Source: Hymenobacter chitinivorans DSM 11115
GTDB lineage: Bacteria > Bacteroidota > Bacteroidia > Cytophagales > Hymenobacteraceae
Direction of reading: 5' to 3'
Length of the DNA: 64,000 bases
Assembly: GCF_002797555.1 (NCBI RefSeq)
Contig: NZ_PGFA01000003.1
Coordinates: 124,001-188,000, forward strand
Shown here piece after piece: positions 50,966-59,711 of the stretch (positions are counted from its first letter, which is position 1; the number at the start of each line of letters is the position of its first letter). A program made the translations under genes and the position numbers. The notes beneath the pieces were generated by a model. That model ran no database searches. It was not told the origin of the DNA and saw only the letters and a program-made list of their open reading frames with translations.

Positions 50966-50973
50966 TACATTTG
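50966..50973 (+). promoter_or_regulatory. Candidate -7 element for the initiator tRNA
   Basis: TACATTTG matches TAnnTTTG and ends 13 bp before the tRNA. The -33 element is not clear. Confidence 0.5.
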
Positions 50974-50986
50974 CATCACCAAACAG

Positions 50987-51059
<73 letters not shown>

Positions 51060-51062
51060 CCT

Positions 51063-51095
51063 AAAAGGGCGTTTCCAATCCGGAAACGCCCTTTT
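51063..51095 (+). terminator. Terminator after the initiator tRNA
   Basis: A stem AAAAGGGCGTTTCC / GGAAACGCCCTTTT with a short loop and T-run lies directly after the tRNA. Confidence 0.88.
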
Positions 51096-51222
51096 TCTTT
51101 TTAATCCTAAGCTCAGGCTGCCTTGCTCGTGCAGTATACCTGGTAGCTAGCGGAGCAAGTAAGCTCTGTGGTCAACCCTTGGCTTGCAAGAGCTTACGCG
51201 TTGCAATGGGAGTGCCGTGGCT

Positions 51223-51870
51223 TTAGAAGCCCTGGGGCACGGCTGCCGGCTGCTGCTTGCGGTAGCGTAGCCAAGCGGCCAGCAGGGCCGCACCGCCAAG
51301 GGCGGTGCACACGCCGGCCCACAGTAGGAAATCGTAGTGGTCGATGAAGGCGCGGTACCCCGCTGTGGACATAAATAGCAACAGGCCAGCTACTTCCCAG
51401 ATTTTGCTTTGATACAGGGCTGAAGTAGGCAGCTCCACGGAAGGCCGGTTGAGAAGAGGTTGCAGGCTGTTGGCGTCCCAGGCCAGCAGCCCCACGGTGG
51501 CCAGCAGCATGGCGCCCGTGATGAGGGGCGTAAGGCCGAAGAAGCTGTACGACACGGTGATGACGAAAACGTTGCTGATGATCGGCAGAAACAGCACCGC
51601 GCCCAGCAAGGCGTAGCGCTGAGTCAGCAGCAGCAGGCCCGCCACGCACTGGCCCAGCCCGATAAACTGCCAGTATAGCCCCGACTGGTACATCGTTTCG
51701 AAGAAGTGCATAGCGCTGTTAATCGGACTCAGCTCCCCACTCAGGGTGGTAAAGCGGTGACCTTTTATCTTGATGATGCTGGCAAACACAAAAGCACCGC
51801 CGAGCAGGTAGCGGGTGTAAATAACGGCTAGCTGCAGTACCACAGCCCGTTTTAGGTCTTGAACACGCAT
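51223..51870 (-). CDS. DoxX-like membrane protein in the lanthipeptide operon
   Basis: This 215-aa protein has about five membrane segments (YTRYLLGGAFVFASIIKIKG, YWQFIGLGQCVAGLLLLTQR, LGAVLFLPIISNVFVITVSY, LITGAMLLATVGLLAWDANS, YDFLLWAGVCTALGGAALLA). The layout is that of DoxX/MauE-type proteins. It is the last gene of the lanthipeptide operon, 42 bp after the HlyD gene. It might give immunity or redox support, but this is inference. No LanFEG or LanI gene is recognised, so it is the only self-protection candidate nearby. Confidence 0.75.
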   Translation of the reverse strand: MRVQDLKRAVVLQLAVIYTRYLLGGAFVFASIIKIKGHRFTTLSGELSPINSAMHFFETMYQSGLYWQFIGLGQCVAGLLLLTQRYALLGAVLFLPIISNVFVITVSYSFFGLTPLITGAMLLATVGLLAWDANSLQPLLNRPSVELPTSALYQSKIWEVAGLLLFMSTAGYRAFIDHYDFLLWAGVCTALGGAALLAAWLRYRKQQPAAVPQGF

Positions 51871-51912
51871 AGCTGGATATACTGCTCTAAGTGAAGCAAA
51901 GGCCGCTTTGGC

Positions 51913-53178
51913 TTACTGCCACAGGCCCCGGAACTGGTAAAAAACGCGCTGTAATAAAGATAAATCCTCGGTAATGATTTCGGCCCGGCCCTGTAGCTGC
52001 TGCTTGAAGGCAATGGGTTTGTGGTAGGTGGTGATAAGCTCGGTCGGTAGCCGTACTACTACGTCGTAGGAGTTGCCCTGCGGCAGGGGCGCTACGCGGG
52101 CCACCAGGCCTTCGAGCATGCCGTACTGCTCGGCCGGGTAGTTGTCGAGCAGTATATTAACGCGCTGCCCGGTCTTGACCTTGCCCGAGCCCTGCACCGG
52201 CAGGCGCAGCCGCCCGGTCATGGCCGTGGCGGGCGTCAGGACCGACAGCACGGGTGTGGCGGCGGGCACAAACTGGCCCGCCACCCACTCTTTGAGCAGG
52301 GCCACCATGCCGGCCTGCTTGGCTAGCAGCACATGGTCGGCTTCCCACTGGGCAATGGCGTTGCGCAGGGAGCGGGCCGTTTGCTCCTGGGCCAGCCGCA
52401 GCTGCTGGCGCCGCTCGTCGCGCTGCAGACGCAGTTCCCCGATGCGGCGGCGCAGCTCGGAGGCCGTAATGGCGTTGGAGATGATGCTGGCCTGGGAGTT
52501 GGCCACGCTTTTTTGCTGCTGTAGCAGGGTGCGGTGGGAAGCGTCCAGGTCGGTTTCGGCAATTACCTTGCTCGTCAGCAGCCCGCTGTCGATGCTGTAG
52601 CGCTTGCGGGCCAGGGCCAACTCCTGGGTTTGGAGCTCCCGCTGGCCGGCCAGGTTGCGGTTCAGGGTTTCGTAGGCGGCCACCTCGTCCTGCAAAGCCC
52701 GCACTTGCTGGCTGTACTCGTCCAGCTGCTCGAAGTGCTGGTAGTCGGCCGTGGCCTTGCGGAAGGTTTCGTAGGCCGCTTGCAGCTCGCCTAGCTGCCG
52801 AAACTGGTCGGGGGCGCCGCCGGTCCACGCGGGGGTAGCTCCCGGGGCCAGCACTTTCTTCAGGGCCTGCACCTGCGGAAAAGCGGCGGCGCTTTCCACG
52901 TAGCCCAGCGGCTGCCCGGCGTGCACGGCCTGGCCTTCGCGCACGAGCAGCTGCAGAGCCCCATTGGCGCGGGTAACGGCCGTAAAAGGTGCCACTTCGC
53001 TCGTGACGACGATGGAAGCGGGCAGCACGTCGGGGTAGCGGACGGCCCCGCTCAGGGTGAGTACCAGCACCAGCAGCCCCAGCAAGTAGCCGGCTCCGGC
53101 CCGCAGCAGCCAGGAGGGAGTAGTGCCGATTATTTCCTGAATCCCGTCGCTGCGGTCGGTGAACTGAATAGTAGGCAT
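51913..53178 (-). CDS. HlyD-type periplasmic adaptor of the peptide exporter
   Basis: This 421-aa membrane-fusion protein has one N-terminal membrane helix (AGYLLGLLVLVLTLSG, residues 28-45). A split lipoyl-like domain (ANGALQLLVREGQAVHAGQP) and a long coiled coil (about residues 130-280, ALQDEVAAYETLNRNLAGQR and on) follow, then a beta-barrel domain (VKTGQRVNILLDNYPAEQYG). It links the inner-membrane ABC exporter upstream to an outer-membrane channel not encoded here. It starts 45 bp after the exporter. Such an adaptor is unusual next to LanM and points to Gram-negative secretion. Confidence 0.9.
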   Translation of the reverse strand: MPTIQFTDRSDGIQEIIGTTPSWLLRAGAGYLLGLLVLVLTLSGAVRYPDVLPASIVVTSEVAPFTAVTRANGALQLLVREGQAVHAGQPLGYVESAAAFPQVQALKKVLAPGATPAWTGGAPDQFRQLGELQAAYETFRKATADYQHFEQLDEYSQQVRALQDEVAAYETLNRNLAGQRELQTQELALARKRYSIDSGLLTSKVIAETDLDASHRTLLQQQKSVANSQASIISNAITASELRRRIGELRLQRDERRQQLRLAQEQTARSLRNAIAQWEADHVLLAKQAGMVALLKEWVAGQFVPAATPVLSVLTPATAMTGRLRLPVQGSGKVKTGQRVNILLDNYPAEQYGMLEGLVARVAPLPQGNSYDVVVRLPTELITTYHKPIAFKQQLQGRAEIITEDLSLLQRVFYQFRGLWQ

Positions 53179-53223
53179 AACGGATAGCTAAATAATGGAT
53201 AAGGCTCTAGCGAAGGTCGGGGC

Positions 53224-55398
53224 TCAGGCCAGCTCCAGCTGATTGTGCACCAAGGCGTAGTAGGCGCCCTGGGAGCGGGTCAGCTCGGCGTGGGTGCCCA
53301 CCTCCACGATTTTGCCCCGGTGCAGCATCACAATCTGGTCGGCATTCTTCACCGTGCTCAGCCGGTGGGCAATAACGACGACGGTGCGGTCTTCGAAGAA
53401 CTTGTTCAGGTTCTGCATGATAACCTTCTCGTTGGTCGAGTCCAGGGCCGAGGTGGCCTCGTCGAAAAACAGGTAGTCGGGGTCTTTGTACACGGCCCTT
53501 GCAATGAGCAGGCGCTGTTTCTGGCCCTGGCTCAGCCCGATTCCGTCACTGCCAATCTTGGTGTGGTAGCCCAAGGGCAAGGACTGGATGAAGTCCTCAA
53601 TGTTGGCCACCTGCACGGCGTGCTGCAGCTTTTGCGGGTCGACTTCCTCATCCGACACGGCAATGTTGTTGGCAATAGTGTCCGAAAACAGGTAGCCGTC
53701 CTGCATGACCACCCCGCACTTGCGCCGCCACTCCCGGGAGCTAAGCTGGTCCAGGGGGCTGTTGCCGACCAGAATATGGCCGCCGCTGAGCGGGTAAAAC
53801 TTGAGCAGCAGCTTGAGCAGGGTGGTTTTGCCGCTGCCGCTGGAACCCACGATGGCCGTGACTTTGCCCTTGGGAATAAACAGCGACAAATCGTCGAGGA
53901 CCAGCGGGGAGCCGGGACCGTCGTAGCGGAAATCGAGGTGCTGGAGGTGGATATCCTGTTGGCGCCGGGCGGGCTGAGCCGTCTGGTTGTCTTCCTCGTT
54001 GGCCAGGGAGTGAATTTCACTAATACGCTCCAGGCTGGTGTTGGCATCCTGCATTTCCTGGATGAAGCCGATGAAGTCGTTGACCGGGGCGTTGAGCTGG
54101 CCGATGATAAACTGCACCGAGAGCATCATACCCAGGGTCATGTCGCCGTTGATAACGGCCTGGGCAGCCACGAAGGTGATGACCAGGTTCTTGAGCTCGT
54201 TGATAAAGGCGCTGCCTACCTGCTGGTACTGGTTCAGGGCCGTGGTGCGCACGTTCAGCCGGAACAGCTTGGCCTGGATGGCCTCCCAGTCCCAGCGGCG
54301 GCGCACCTCGCAGCCGTTGAGCTTGATTTCGGTCATGCCGTGCAGCAGCTGAATCAGGGTGCTCTGGTTTTGGGCCAGCTGGTGGAAGCGGAGCTGGTCG
54401 AGCTTTTTGCGCCGCTTCAGGAAAAAGGTGATATACAGCGCGTACAGGGCGCTGCCGCCCAAAAATATCAGCAGAATGGTGGCATCGTAGTAGCCCAGCA
54501 CGGCCCCGAAGAGCACCAGGTTGAAAAGCGAAAACAGCACGTTCAACGACGAGGTGCTCAGGAAGCTTTCCACCCGGTCGTGGTCCCGGATGCGCTGCAG
54601 ATGGTCGCCGATACGCTTGGCTTCGAAAAAGGCCACCGGCAGCTTGAGCAGCTTGGTCAGGAAGTCCGACACCAGGGCCACGTTGATGCGGGTACTCAGG
54701 TGGAGCAAAATCCAGCGCCGCAGCAGCTCCACGCCGGTGCGCCCGGCAAAGAGGGTGACCTGGGCCACCAGAATCAGATAGATAAAGTTCAGGTTGCGGG
54801 TCCGGATGCCGGTGTCCACAATGGCCTGGGTCAGAAAGGGCAGAGCCAGCTGAATGATGCTGCCAATGAGCAACCCGATAAAGAGCTGCACCAGCAGCGG
54901 GCGGTGCACCCGCATATAGCTGCGCAGCAGGCTCCAGCCACTCAGAGCATCGTCGCCGGCTTCCTCGTCGCGCTCATGAAAGGCCGGGGTGGGCTCCAGC
55001 AGCAGGGCAATGCCCACGCCCGAGCCGCCCAGCCAGTGCCGCTCCATTTCGGCCCGGGTGCAGATGGTGGGCCCCAGGCCGGGGTCGGCAATGTGGTAGT
55101 GGCCCCGGGCCACCTTGTGCAGCACCACGAAGTGCTTCTGGTCCCAGTGCAGGATGCAGGGCAGCTGGGTTTCGGTGCTGAGCTGCTCCAGGGTCAGCTT
55201 CACGCCCAGGCTGCGCAGCCCGATGCCCTCGGCGGCTTCGCTCAGGCCCAGCAGGGAAGCCCCCGACCGGTTCAGGAAGCTATGCTGGCGCAGGTACTGC
55301 CGGGAATAGTCGCGGCCGTAGTGCTTGGCCACCATGCGCAGGCAGGTGGGGCCGCAGTCCATTTCGTCTTGCTGCCGATAAAAAGGAAAGTTTTTCAT
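53224..55398 (-). CDS. C39-peptidase ABC exporter (LanT-like)
   Basis: This 724-aa bifunctional exporter has a C39 peptidase domain at residues 1-130, where MDCGPTCLRMVAKHYG holds the Cys nucleophile (Cys15) and WDQKHFVVLHKV the His. Six membrane helices lie at about 160-450. The ATPase carries GSSGSGKTTLLKLLL (Walker A, near 515), LSQGQKQRLLIAR (signature) and DYLFFDEATSALD (Walker B). It should cleave the double-Gly leaders of the two precursors and pump the peptide out. It lies 59 bp after lanM and 45 bp before the HlyD adaptor. Confidence 0.93.
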   Translation of the reverse strand: MKNFPFYRQQDEMDCGPTCLRMVAKHYGRDYSRQYLRQHSFLNRSGASLLGLSEAAEGIGLRSLGVKLTLEQLSTETQLPCILHWDQKHFVVLHKVARGHYHIADPGLGPTICTRAEMERHWLGGSGVGIALLLEPTPAFHERDEEAGDDALSGWSLLRSYMRVHRPLLVQLFIGLLIGSIIQLALPFLTQAIVDTGIRTRNLNFIYLILVAQVTLFAGRTGVELLRRWILLHLSTRINVALVSDFLTKLLKLPVAFFEAKRIGDHLQRIRDHDRVESFLSTSSLNVLFSLFNLVLFGAVLGYYDATILLIFLGGSALYALYITFFLKRRKKLDQLRFHQLAQNQSTLIQLLHGMTEIKLNGCEVRRRWDWEAIQAKLFRLNVRTTALNQYQQVGSAFINELKNLVITFVAAQAVINGDMTLGMMLSVQFIIGQLNAPVNDFIGFIQEMQDANTSLERISEIHSLANEEDNQTAQPARRQQDIHLQHLDFRYDGPGSPLVLDDLSLFIPKGKVTAIVGSSGSGKTTLLKLLLKFYPLSGGHILVGNSPLDQLSSREWRRKCGVVMQDGYLFSDTIANNIAVSDEEVDPQKLQHAVQVANIEDFIQSLPLGYHTKIGSDGIGLSQGQKQRLLIARAVYKDPDYLFFDEATSALDSTNEKVIMQNLNKFFEDRTVVVIAHRLSTVKNADQIVMLHRGKIVEVGTHAELTRSQGAYYALVHNQLELA

Positions 55399-55457
55399 CC
55401 GGAATAGTCTTAAGACCCAAAGGATAGTGCCCCCGCAGCTGCCTGCCAGAGAGCAGC

Positions 55458-58400
55458 TTACAGCGACTCCAGCAGCAGAATGGACGGCACCTGAGCGGGC
55501 CGGGCCAGGCGCAGCAGCTGGTAGCCAATGCCGGCCAGGCCGGTCATCAGCCCCGGGTTTTCGATGCCCAGGGCCACGCCCGAAATCGGGCCGTGCTCCT
55601 GGAAACTATAGCGCACCGCGCCCAGCAGCCGCTCCAGCGTGGCGTCCAGACCAGCCTCAGGATGGGCCAATTGATACTGCTGCAGGTATTCGAGGCTGCC
55701 GAAGTCGCCGTGGCAGAGGGAGTGGTTCCAGCCCATGCCGAAGCGCAGGGTGGTGCACAGGGCTATTTCGGCCTCGTGGGGCAGTTGGGCATCGGTGTAA
55801 TACGGCTGCATGGCCAGGCGGCTCAGGCCCACACCGGTGGCGCCGGCGCACCAGGCCGTCATGTTTACCACCTCGTTGCTGGCGTTGCCGGCCTCCACGT
55901 TGAGGTTGCGCAAGTCGGCCCAGTTGCCTTTGCCGGGCAAAAACTGAGTCCGCTCGTAGGCCAGGGCGCCTTGCACCAGGGCCAGGAAGCGCGGGTCATG
56001 GGTGGCGTGGTGCAGCTTGGCCAGGGCCAGGGCCACGCCGCTGGTGCCGTGGCCAAAGCCGGTGAGAGGCTGCTGGCTGTACGAAAGCCAGGCGCTGCCG
56101 CCCGGTTCGGGAGTCACGGCGCGGCGCAGCAGCACTTCCCCGCAGCGGGTAGCGTGGCCCAGGGCCGCCACCGAGCCCGTGGACTTGTACAGCCCCAGGT
56201 ATACCAGAATCAGCCCGGCCATGCCGTTGATGATGTCGAAGTTGGTGGTGGTGTCGATGGCCTCGGCGGCCTGCTCCCCGATGCGGCGGGCCCGCTCGGC
56301 CAGGGCTTCGTCGCCAGTGAGCAGGGCCAGCTGGGAGTAGAGGTAAACCCAGCCGCCCACGCCGTCGAAGGCGCCGATGTTGTCGTCGAGGCGGCGGCCC
56401 TTGGCTAGGATGTTGTCTACGTAGCCGTTGAAGGTGTGCAGAGCTTGGCTGGCTAGCGTGCCGTACTTGGCCTCGCCGGTAATATGACTCAGGTGGCTCA
56501 AAAACAGGATGATGCCTGGCAGGCCGCTGTACAAGTCGACGCCTACGGGCCATATCTCGTAGACCTCGCCCTTCATCGAGAAGCCAAACCAGCTCACCGT
56601 GTCGTCGCTCGAGTGAATGGCCAGCGCGCTGAGCCGGTCGCCGATGCGGCGGGCCTCCTGCAGCAGCAACTCCGATGTGACGGGCAGGGTGCCGCCCTCG
56701 AGGTAGCGCAGGGTCGAGAAGTTGATCTGGTTGGGCAGGGCCGAGGCAATGGTCGAGCGGATCAGCCAGCACTGCCGCTCCAGGTCGGTGGTACTCATGC
56801 GGCCAATTTTTTCCTTGCAGCAGTCGGCGCCCGAGGCGGCGTAGAAGTTGGGGAAGCAGTGGGCATGGTCGAGCCACAAGTCCCGCGAGGCCGGGAAGGC
56901 CGTGAGCAGGGGCACGTCCTGGCGGGTCAGGTCCTCGTGCTCCAGCTGGATCAGGGCCGCCGGCAGCCGGTCCGACTCCACCTGGTGCCAGAGCCGGTCG
57001 AAAAGCCGGTCGCGGTCCAGGGAATGAATCAGGTAGTCGGGGTGGTAGCTGGCGTAGAGCAGGTCGCCGTAGGCGCTGGTATTGCGCAGTAGTACCCGCA
57101 CGGGCGTAGTGCCGAAGGCGTCGATAAAGCCGCCGGGACCGGTAAACAGCTCCTTGTTCCGCTCGATGAGCGAGTACACGGCCCGGAAGCCGGCTTCCAG
57201 CTGCGGGATGTAGTCGGATACGGCCACTTTCTGGCCGTTCAGCGTCGGGTTGTTTTTGCCCCGGCCCAGCGGCATTTGCTGGGGCTCGATGCGCATTTCG
57301 TCGGTTTCGAAGGCATTCCAGGCCGGGCGCAACGTCAGGCTCTGCTGGTCCTGGGCCACGCTGATGCCGCTCAGGTCCACGCGTTTGCGCTGCTGCTTGT
57401 CGTAGCGCCAGGTGGGCAGAATGGCAATCTTGAGCACGGAGTCTTCCAGGATGCCCTCAATTGAGTCGATGGCCTTCAGGTTGGGCGTAACCAGGGTTTC
57501 GAGGTCAATCAGCGTGGGGTCGGAGCCGTGGGCAATCAGGTTTTCGTAGTGGAAGTCGGTGGCGTTGGTCAGGTGCAACAGGGCCAGCAGGGCGCCCAGC
57601 TTCTGGTGGAAGCAGGCTACTTCGGCCTCATTCTGGCAGGGCAGCTGGTCGATGTGCTCCACCCAGCCGTAGTCGGCGCGCCCGATGGTGCGCACGGTTT
57701 TGAGCGTGAAGCCCAGCTGCTGGGTGTTGATCCAGCGGATGATGTCGTGGAACTTCTCGTCGGAGCCCAGGGAGCGGGGCTTGTACACCACTTTGTGCCC
57801 GGAGGCAAAGGTCAGAATGGTCACGGCTTTGCCGCCCACGTGCGCATCGCCGGCCCCGAGCTGTACTTTTATCAGCGTATCGGCCACAATGCCGAATTCA
57901 GTTTCAATTTGGGCCTGATCGGTAATCAGGCGGCTGATTAAGTCGGCGCTGTTGCGGCGCCAGTTGCTGAGCGTAATATACAGCACCTTGAACAGGGCCG
58001 GGTATTCCTCGTAGAGGCTCTCGATTTTGGCCGGATTGCGCAGCGAGTTCAAATAAAAAGCAAACCGCTCGGCCGGCGTGGCGCCCTGCAGCAGGCCCAG
58101 CTCCCGCGACACGTTCATGTCCAGGACCAGCGTGCGGTTGATAATTTCAAAGAGGATGGCGCCCAGGCCGCGCTTGCACTTCAGAATGCCAGTGTGGCGC
58201 AGCTCGGCGTGGGCCGGGTGGCGCTCGGCCAGCTCAGCGGCCAGGAGCTGCTGCTGCCAGAACAAAATGGGCTCGACGACATCGAAGAAGCCGGCCACCG
58301 GGTATTCGTGGCGGAACGAGGCCGAGAGCCTGTCGGTGGGCTCCGGCCGGTTGGGTGCCCGCAGCTCGGATAGCACGGTAGCCAGGGCCGCTTCCACGGC

Positions 58401-58628
58401 TTGGTCGGGCTCGGCGGGCTGGCTGATAATGGTGGTGAATTCTTCCTGGCTTAAACCGATGCCCTTGAGCCGCTTTTCCAGAATGCCGGGGTGGCGCAGC
58501 GTTTCCAGCCACGCTTTCACGCGAAAGGAAGAGGCTGATTCCGAATTGCGCGCGCGGGAAGTAGCATAAACAGCAGTCCGGCGCAGGGTTGCGGCGCGTT
58601 CGGCGAGGCTAACGGTTTTGTCGCTCAT
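55458..58628 (-). CDS. lanM: Class II lanthipeptide synthetase LanM
   Basis: This 1056-aa bifunctional enzyme dehydrates Ser/Thr and cyclises them with Cys. The N-terminal dehydratase (DUF4135) domain shows KVVYKPRSLGSDEKFHDI near residue 280 and DFHYENLIAHGSDPTLIDLE near residue 360. The C-terminal LanC-like cyclase (about 640-1050) shows FGHGTSGVALALAKL, WCAGATGVGLSR and SLCHGDFGSLEYL, which together supply the zinc Cys, Cys and His. The length is normal for LanM. The start codon lies 10 bp after a pentanucleotide repeat and 332 bp after the second precursor gene. Confidence 0.95.
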   Translation of the reverse strand: MSDKTVSLAERAATLRRTAVYATSRARNSESASSFRVKAWLETLRHPGILEKRLKGIGLSQEEFTTIISQPAEPDQAVEAALATVLSELRAPNRPEPTDRLSASFRHEYPVAGFFDVVEPILFWQQQLLAAELAERHPAHAELRHTGILKCKRGLGAILFEIINRTLVLDMNVSRELGLLQGATPAERFAFYLNSLRNPAKIESLYEEYPALFKVLYITLSNWRRNSADLISRLITDQAQIETEFGIVADTLIKVQLGAGDAHVGGKAVTILTFASGHKVVYKPRSLGSDEKFHDIIRWINTQQLGFTLKTVRTIGRADYGWVEHIDQLPCQNEAEVACFHQKLGALLALLHLTNATDFHYENLIAHGSDPTLIDLETLVTPNLKAIDSIEGILEDSVLKIAILPTWRYDKQQRKRVDLSGISVAQDQQSLTLRPAWNAFETDEMRIEPQQMPLGRGKNNPTLNGQKVAVSDYIPQLEAGFRAVYSLIERNKELFTGPGGFIDAFGTTPVRVLLRNTSAYGDLLYASYHPDYLIHSLDRDRLFDRLWHQVESDRLPAALIQLEHEDLTRQDVPLLTAFPASRDLWLDHAHCFPNFYAASGADCCKEKIGRMSTTDLERQCWLIRSTIASALPNQINFSTLRYLEGGTLPVTSELLLQEARRIGDRLSALAIHSSDDTVSWFGFSMKGEVYEIWPVGVDLYSGLPGIILFLSHLSHITGEAKYGTLASQALHTFNGYVDNILAKGRRLDDNIGAFDGVGGWVYLYSQLALLTGDEALAERARRIGEQAAEAIDTTTNFDIINGMAGLILVYLGLYKSTGSVAALGHATRCGEVLLRRAVTPEPGGSAWLSYSQQPLTGFGHGTSGVALALAKLHHATHDPRFLALVQGALAYERTQFLPGKGNWADLRNLNVEAGNASNEVVNMTAWCAGATGVGLSRLAMQPYYTDAQLPHEAEIALCTTLRFGMGWNHSLCHGDFGSLEYLQQYQLAHPEAGLDATLERLLGAVRYSFQEHGPISGVALGIENPGLMTGLAGIGYQLLRLARPAQVPSILLLESL

Positions 58629-58638
58629 GATAGGAAGA

Positions 58639-58663
58639 GAATAGAATAGAATAGAATAGAATA
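58639..58663. repeat. Pentanucleotide repeat (GAATA)5 before lanM
   Basis: Five perfect GAATA units end 10 bp upstream of the lanM start codon. In this position, changes in copy number by slippage would alter the leader or promoter spacing of lanM. Confidence 0.9.
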
Positions 58664-58751
58664 ACGATAAGGCTAGAATAGGATAGAGGTAACGGGCTGG
58701 TGAACAGCCGGGGCCAGCACGTGCGCAAGTGGTAGAAGAACTGGTAAGCAG

Positions 58752-58782
58752 GCATCCGGTAGCTTGGTGAGCTACCGGATGC
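58752..58782. terminator. Hairpin between precursor genes and lanM
   Basis: A perfect 13-bp stem GCATCCGGTAGCT with a 5-nt loop lies between lanA1 and lanM. There is no T-run on the minus strand. It may be a leaky terminator or a 3' stabiliser that gives more precursor than synthetase. Confidence 0.65.
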
Positions 58783-58960
58783 GTTTGGGCTTACGTCCTG
58801 CCTTCGCCGGGGCTGAGGAGTCGGGCTGAGGCCGATGGCCAGGGGGCGTTTTGCTCGGAAAACGGAGCCCTAAGGGGAGTGCCGCGCTTCAGGCCCAACG
58901 AAAGCAGGAGGTAGGAACGGAGTAGCGTGATTCGCTAGTCAGGCGTTGGTTGCGGGCAGC

Positions 58961-59203
58961 CTAGCGGCCCGAGCCGAAGGGGTTGCAGCAGTAGCCGCCG
59001 TTGCACTCGCCGCTGATGGTGGGCCACCAGCCCGGGCCAACTACGTCTTCGAAGGCCTCACCGCCGGTGTGCTGGGTGAGTTCTTCCTCGGTCAGGGCTG
59101 CCCCGATGGGGTTGGGCTCAATCAGGGCCAGTTGCTCGGGGGTGAGGGTAGCGCGGTACTCAGCATCTTTCCACGCGCGGATCGTCATCAATTGCTTTTC
59201 CAT
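58961..59203 (-). CDS. lanA1: Lanthipeptide precursor 1, mersacidin/lichenicidin-type
   Basis: This 80-aa precursor starts at MEKQLMTIRAWKDAEYR (ATG at 59203). The 48-residue leader has WKDAEYRATLTPEQLA, EPNPIG and ALTEEELTQHTGG, ending in the double Gly cut by C39 peptidases. The 32-residue core includes GPGWWPTISGECNGGYCC, then NPFGSGR. TISGEC aligns with the lipid II-binding TLTSEC of mersacidin. Three Cys and three Ser/Thr allow up to three (methyl)lanthionine rings. The longer reading to 59305 has no leader support. Confidence 0.93.
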   Translation of the reverse strand: MEKQLMTIRAWKDAEYRATLTPEQLALIEPNPIGAALTEEELTQHTGGEAFEDVVGPGWWPTISGECNGGYCCNPFGSGR

Positions 59204-59280
59204 AATAATAAAATATGCCTTACTTATAATTTTTACAATGCTCCACAACTGCAGAGCAGTTAAGGCACAAGCAAGCGGAG
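59204..59280 (-). promoter_or_regulatory. Upstream region of lanA1, duplicated before lanA2
   Basis: The upstream stretch shares AAGGCATATT-type, GAGCATT and CTGCTCTGCAG words with that of lanA2 (59712-59790), so the promoter or leader was copied with the gene. CTGCAGAGCAG forms a small palindrome. No TAnnTTTG was seen. Confidence 0.5.
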
Positions 59281-59477
59281 AAATTAGATTCCGTAATCTG
59301 GACAATTACGGAGTTGCCTTTCTTAAATAAATTCGCCGTAAATAAATATGCCAGCGTTTTGCTTATATCTGGATGGGAAGCCTTTGCAAGAAGAACATTG
59401 CCCAAGTTCGCAGTGCGGCAATTTAGTGCAGGCGAAAAAGTAAGCGGTGCTGCGAATTAACAGCGGTTTTGCCCAGC

Positions 59478-59711
59478 TTAGCCGATGTTCGAGCCGAAGG
59501 GGTTGCAGCAGTAGCCGCCGTTACACTCACCGCTAATGGTGGGCCACCAGCCGGGGCCAACCATCAGGCCGCCAGTATTTTGGGTGAGTTCTTCCTCGGT
59601 CAGAGCCGAGCCGACAGGATTGGGCTCCACCTGGGCCAGTTGCTCGGGGGTGAGGGTAGCGCGGTATTCGGCATCTTTCCACGCGCGGATCGTCATCAAT
59701 TGCTTTTCCAT
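59478..59711 (-). CDS. lanA2: Lanthipeptide precursor 2, mersacidin/lichenicidin-type
   Basis: This 77-aa paralogue of lanA1 starts at the ATG at 59711. Its 48-aa leader differs at only five positions. After the TGG site the core begins LMVGPGWWPTISGECNGG, then YCCNPFGSNIG. The ring-forming residues are the same as in lanA1; only the core's ends differ. It is first in the operon and probably a recent tandem copy. Two precursors with near-identical ring regions argue for dosage or end-variation rather than a two-peptide lantibiotic. Confidence 0.93.
   Translation of the reverse strand: MEKQLMTIRAWKDAEYRATLTPEQLAQVEPNPVGSALTEEELTQNTGGLMVGPGWWPTISGECNGGYCCNPFGSNIG

Noticed and set aside
51194..51649. 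151-aa frame overlapping the DoxX-like gene
   Set aside because: Same-strand shadow in another frame; the DoxX frame has clear membrane helices.
53245..55407. 720-aa open frame opposite the ABC exporter
   Set aside because: Antisense shadow without domains; the exporter has all expected motifs.
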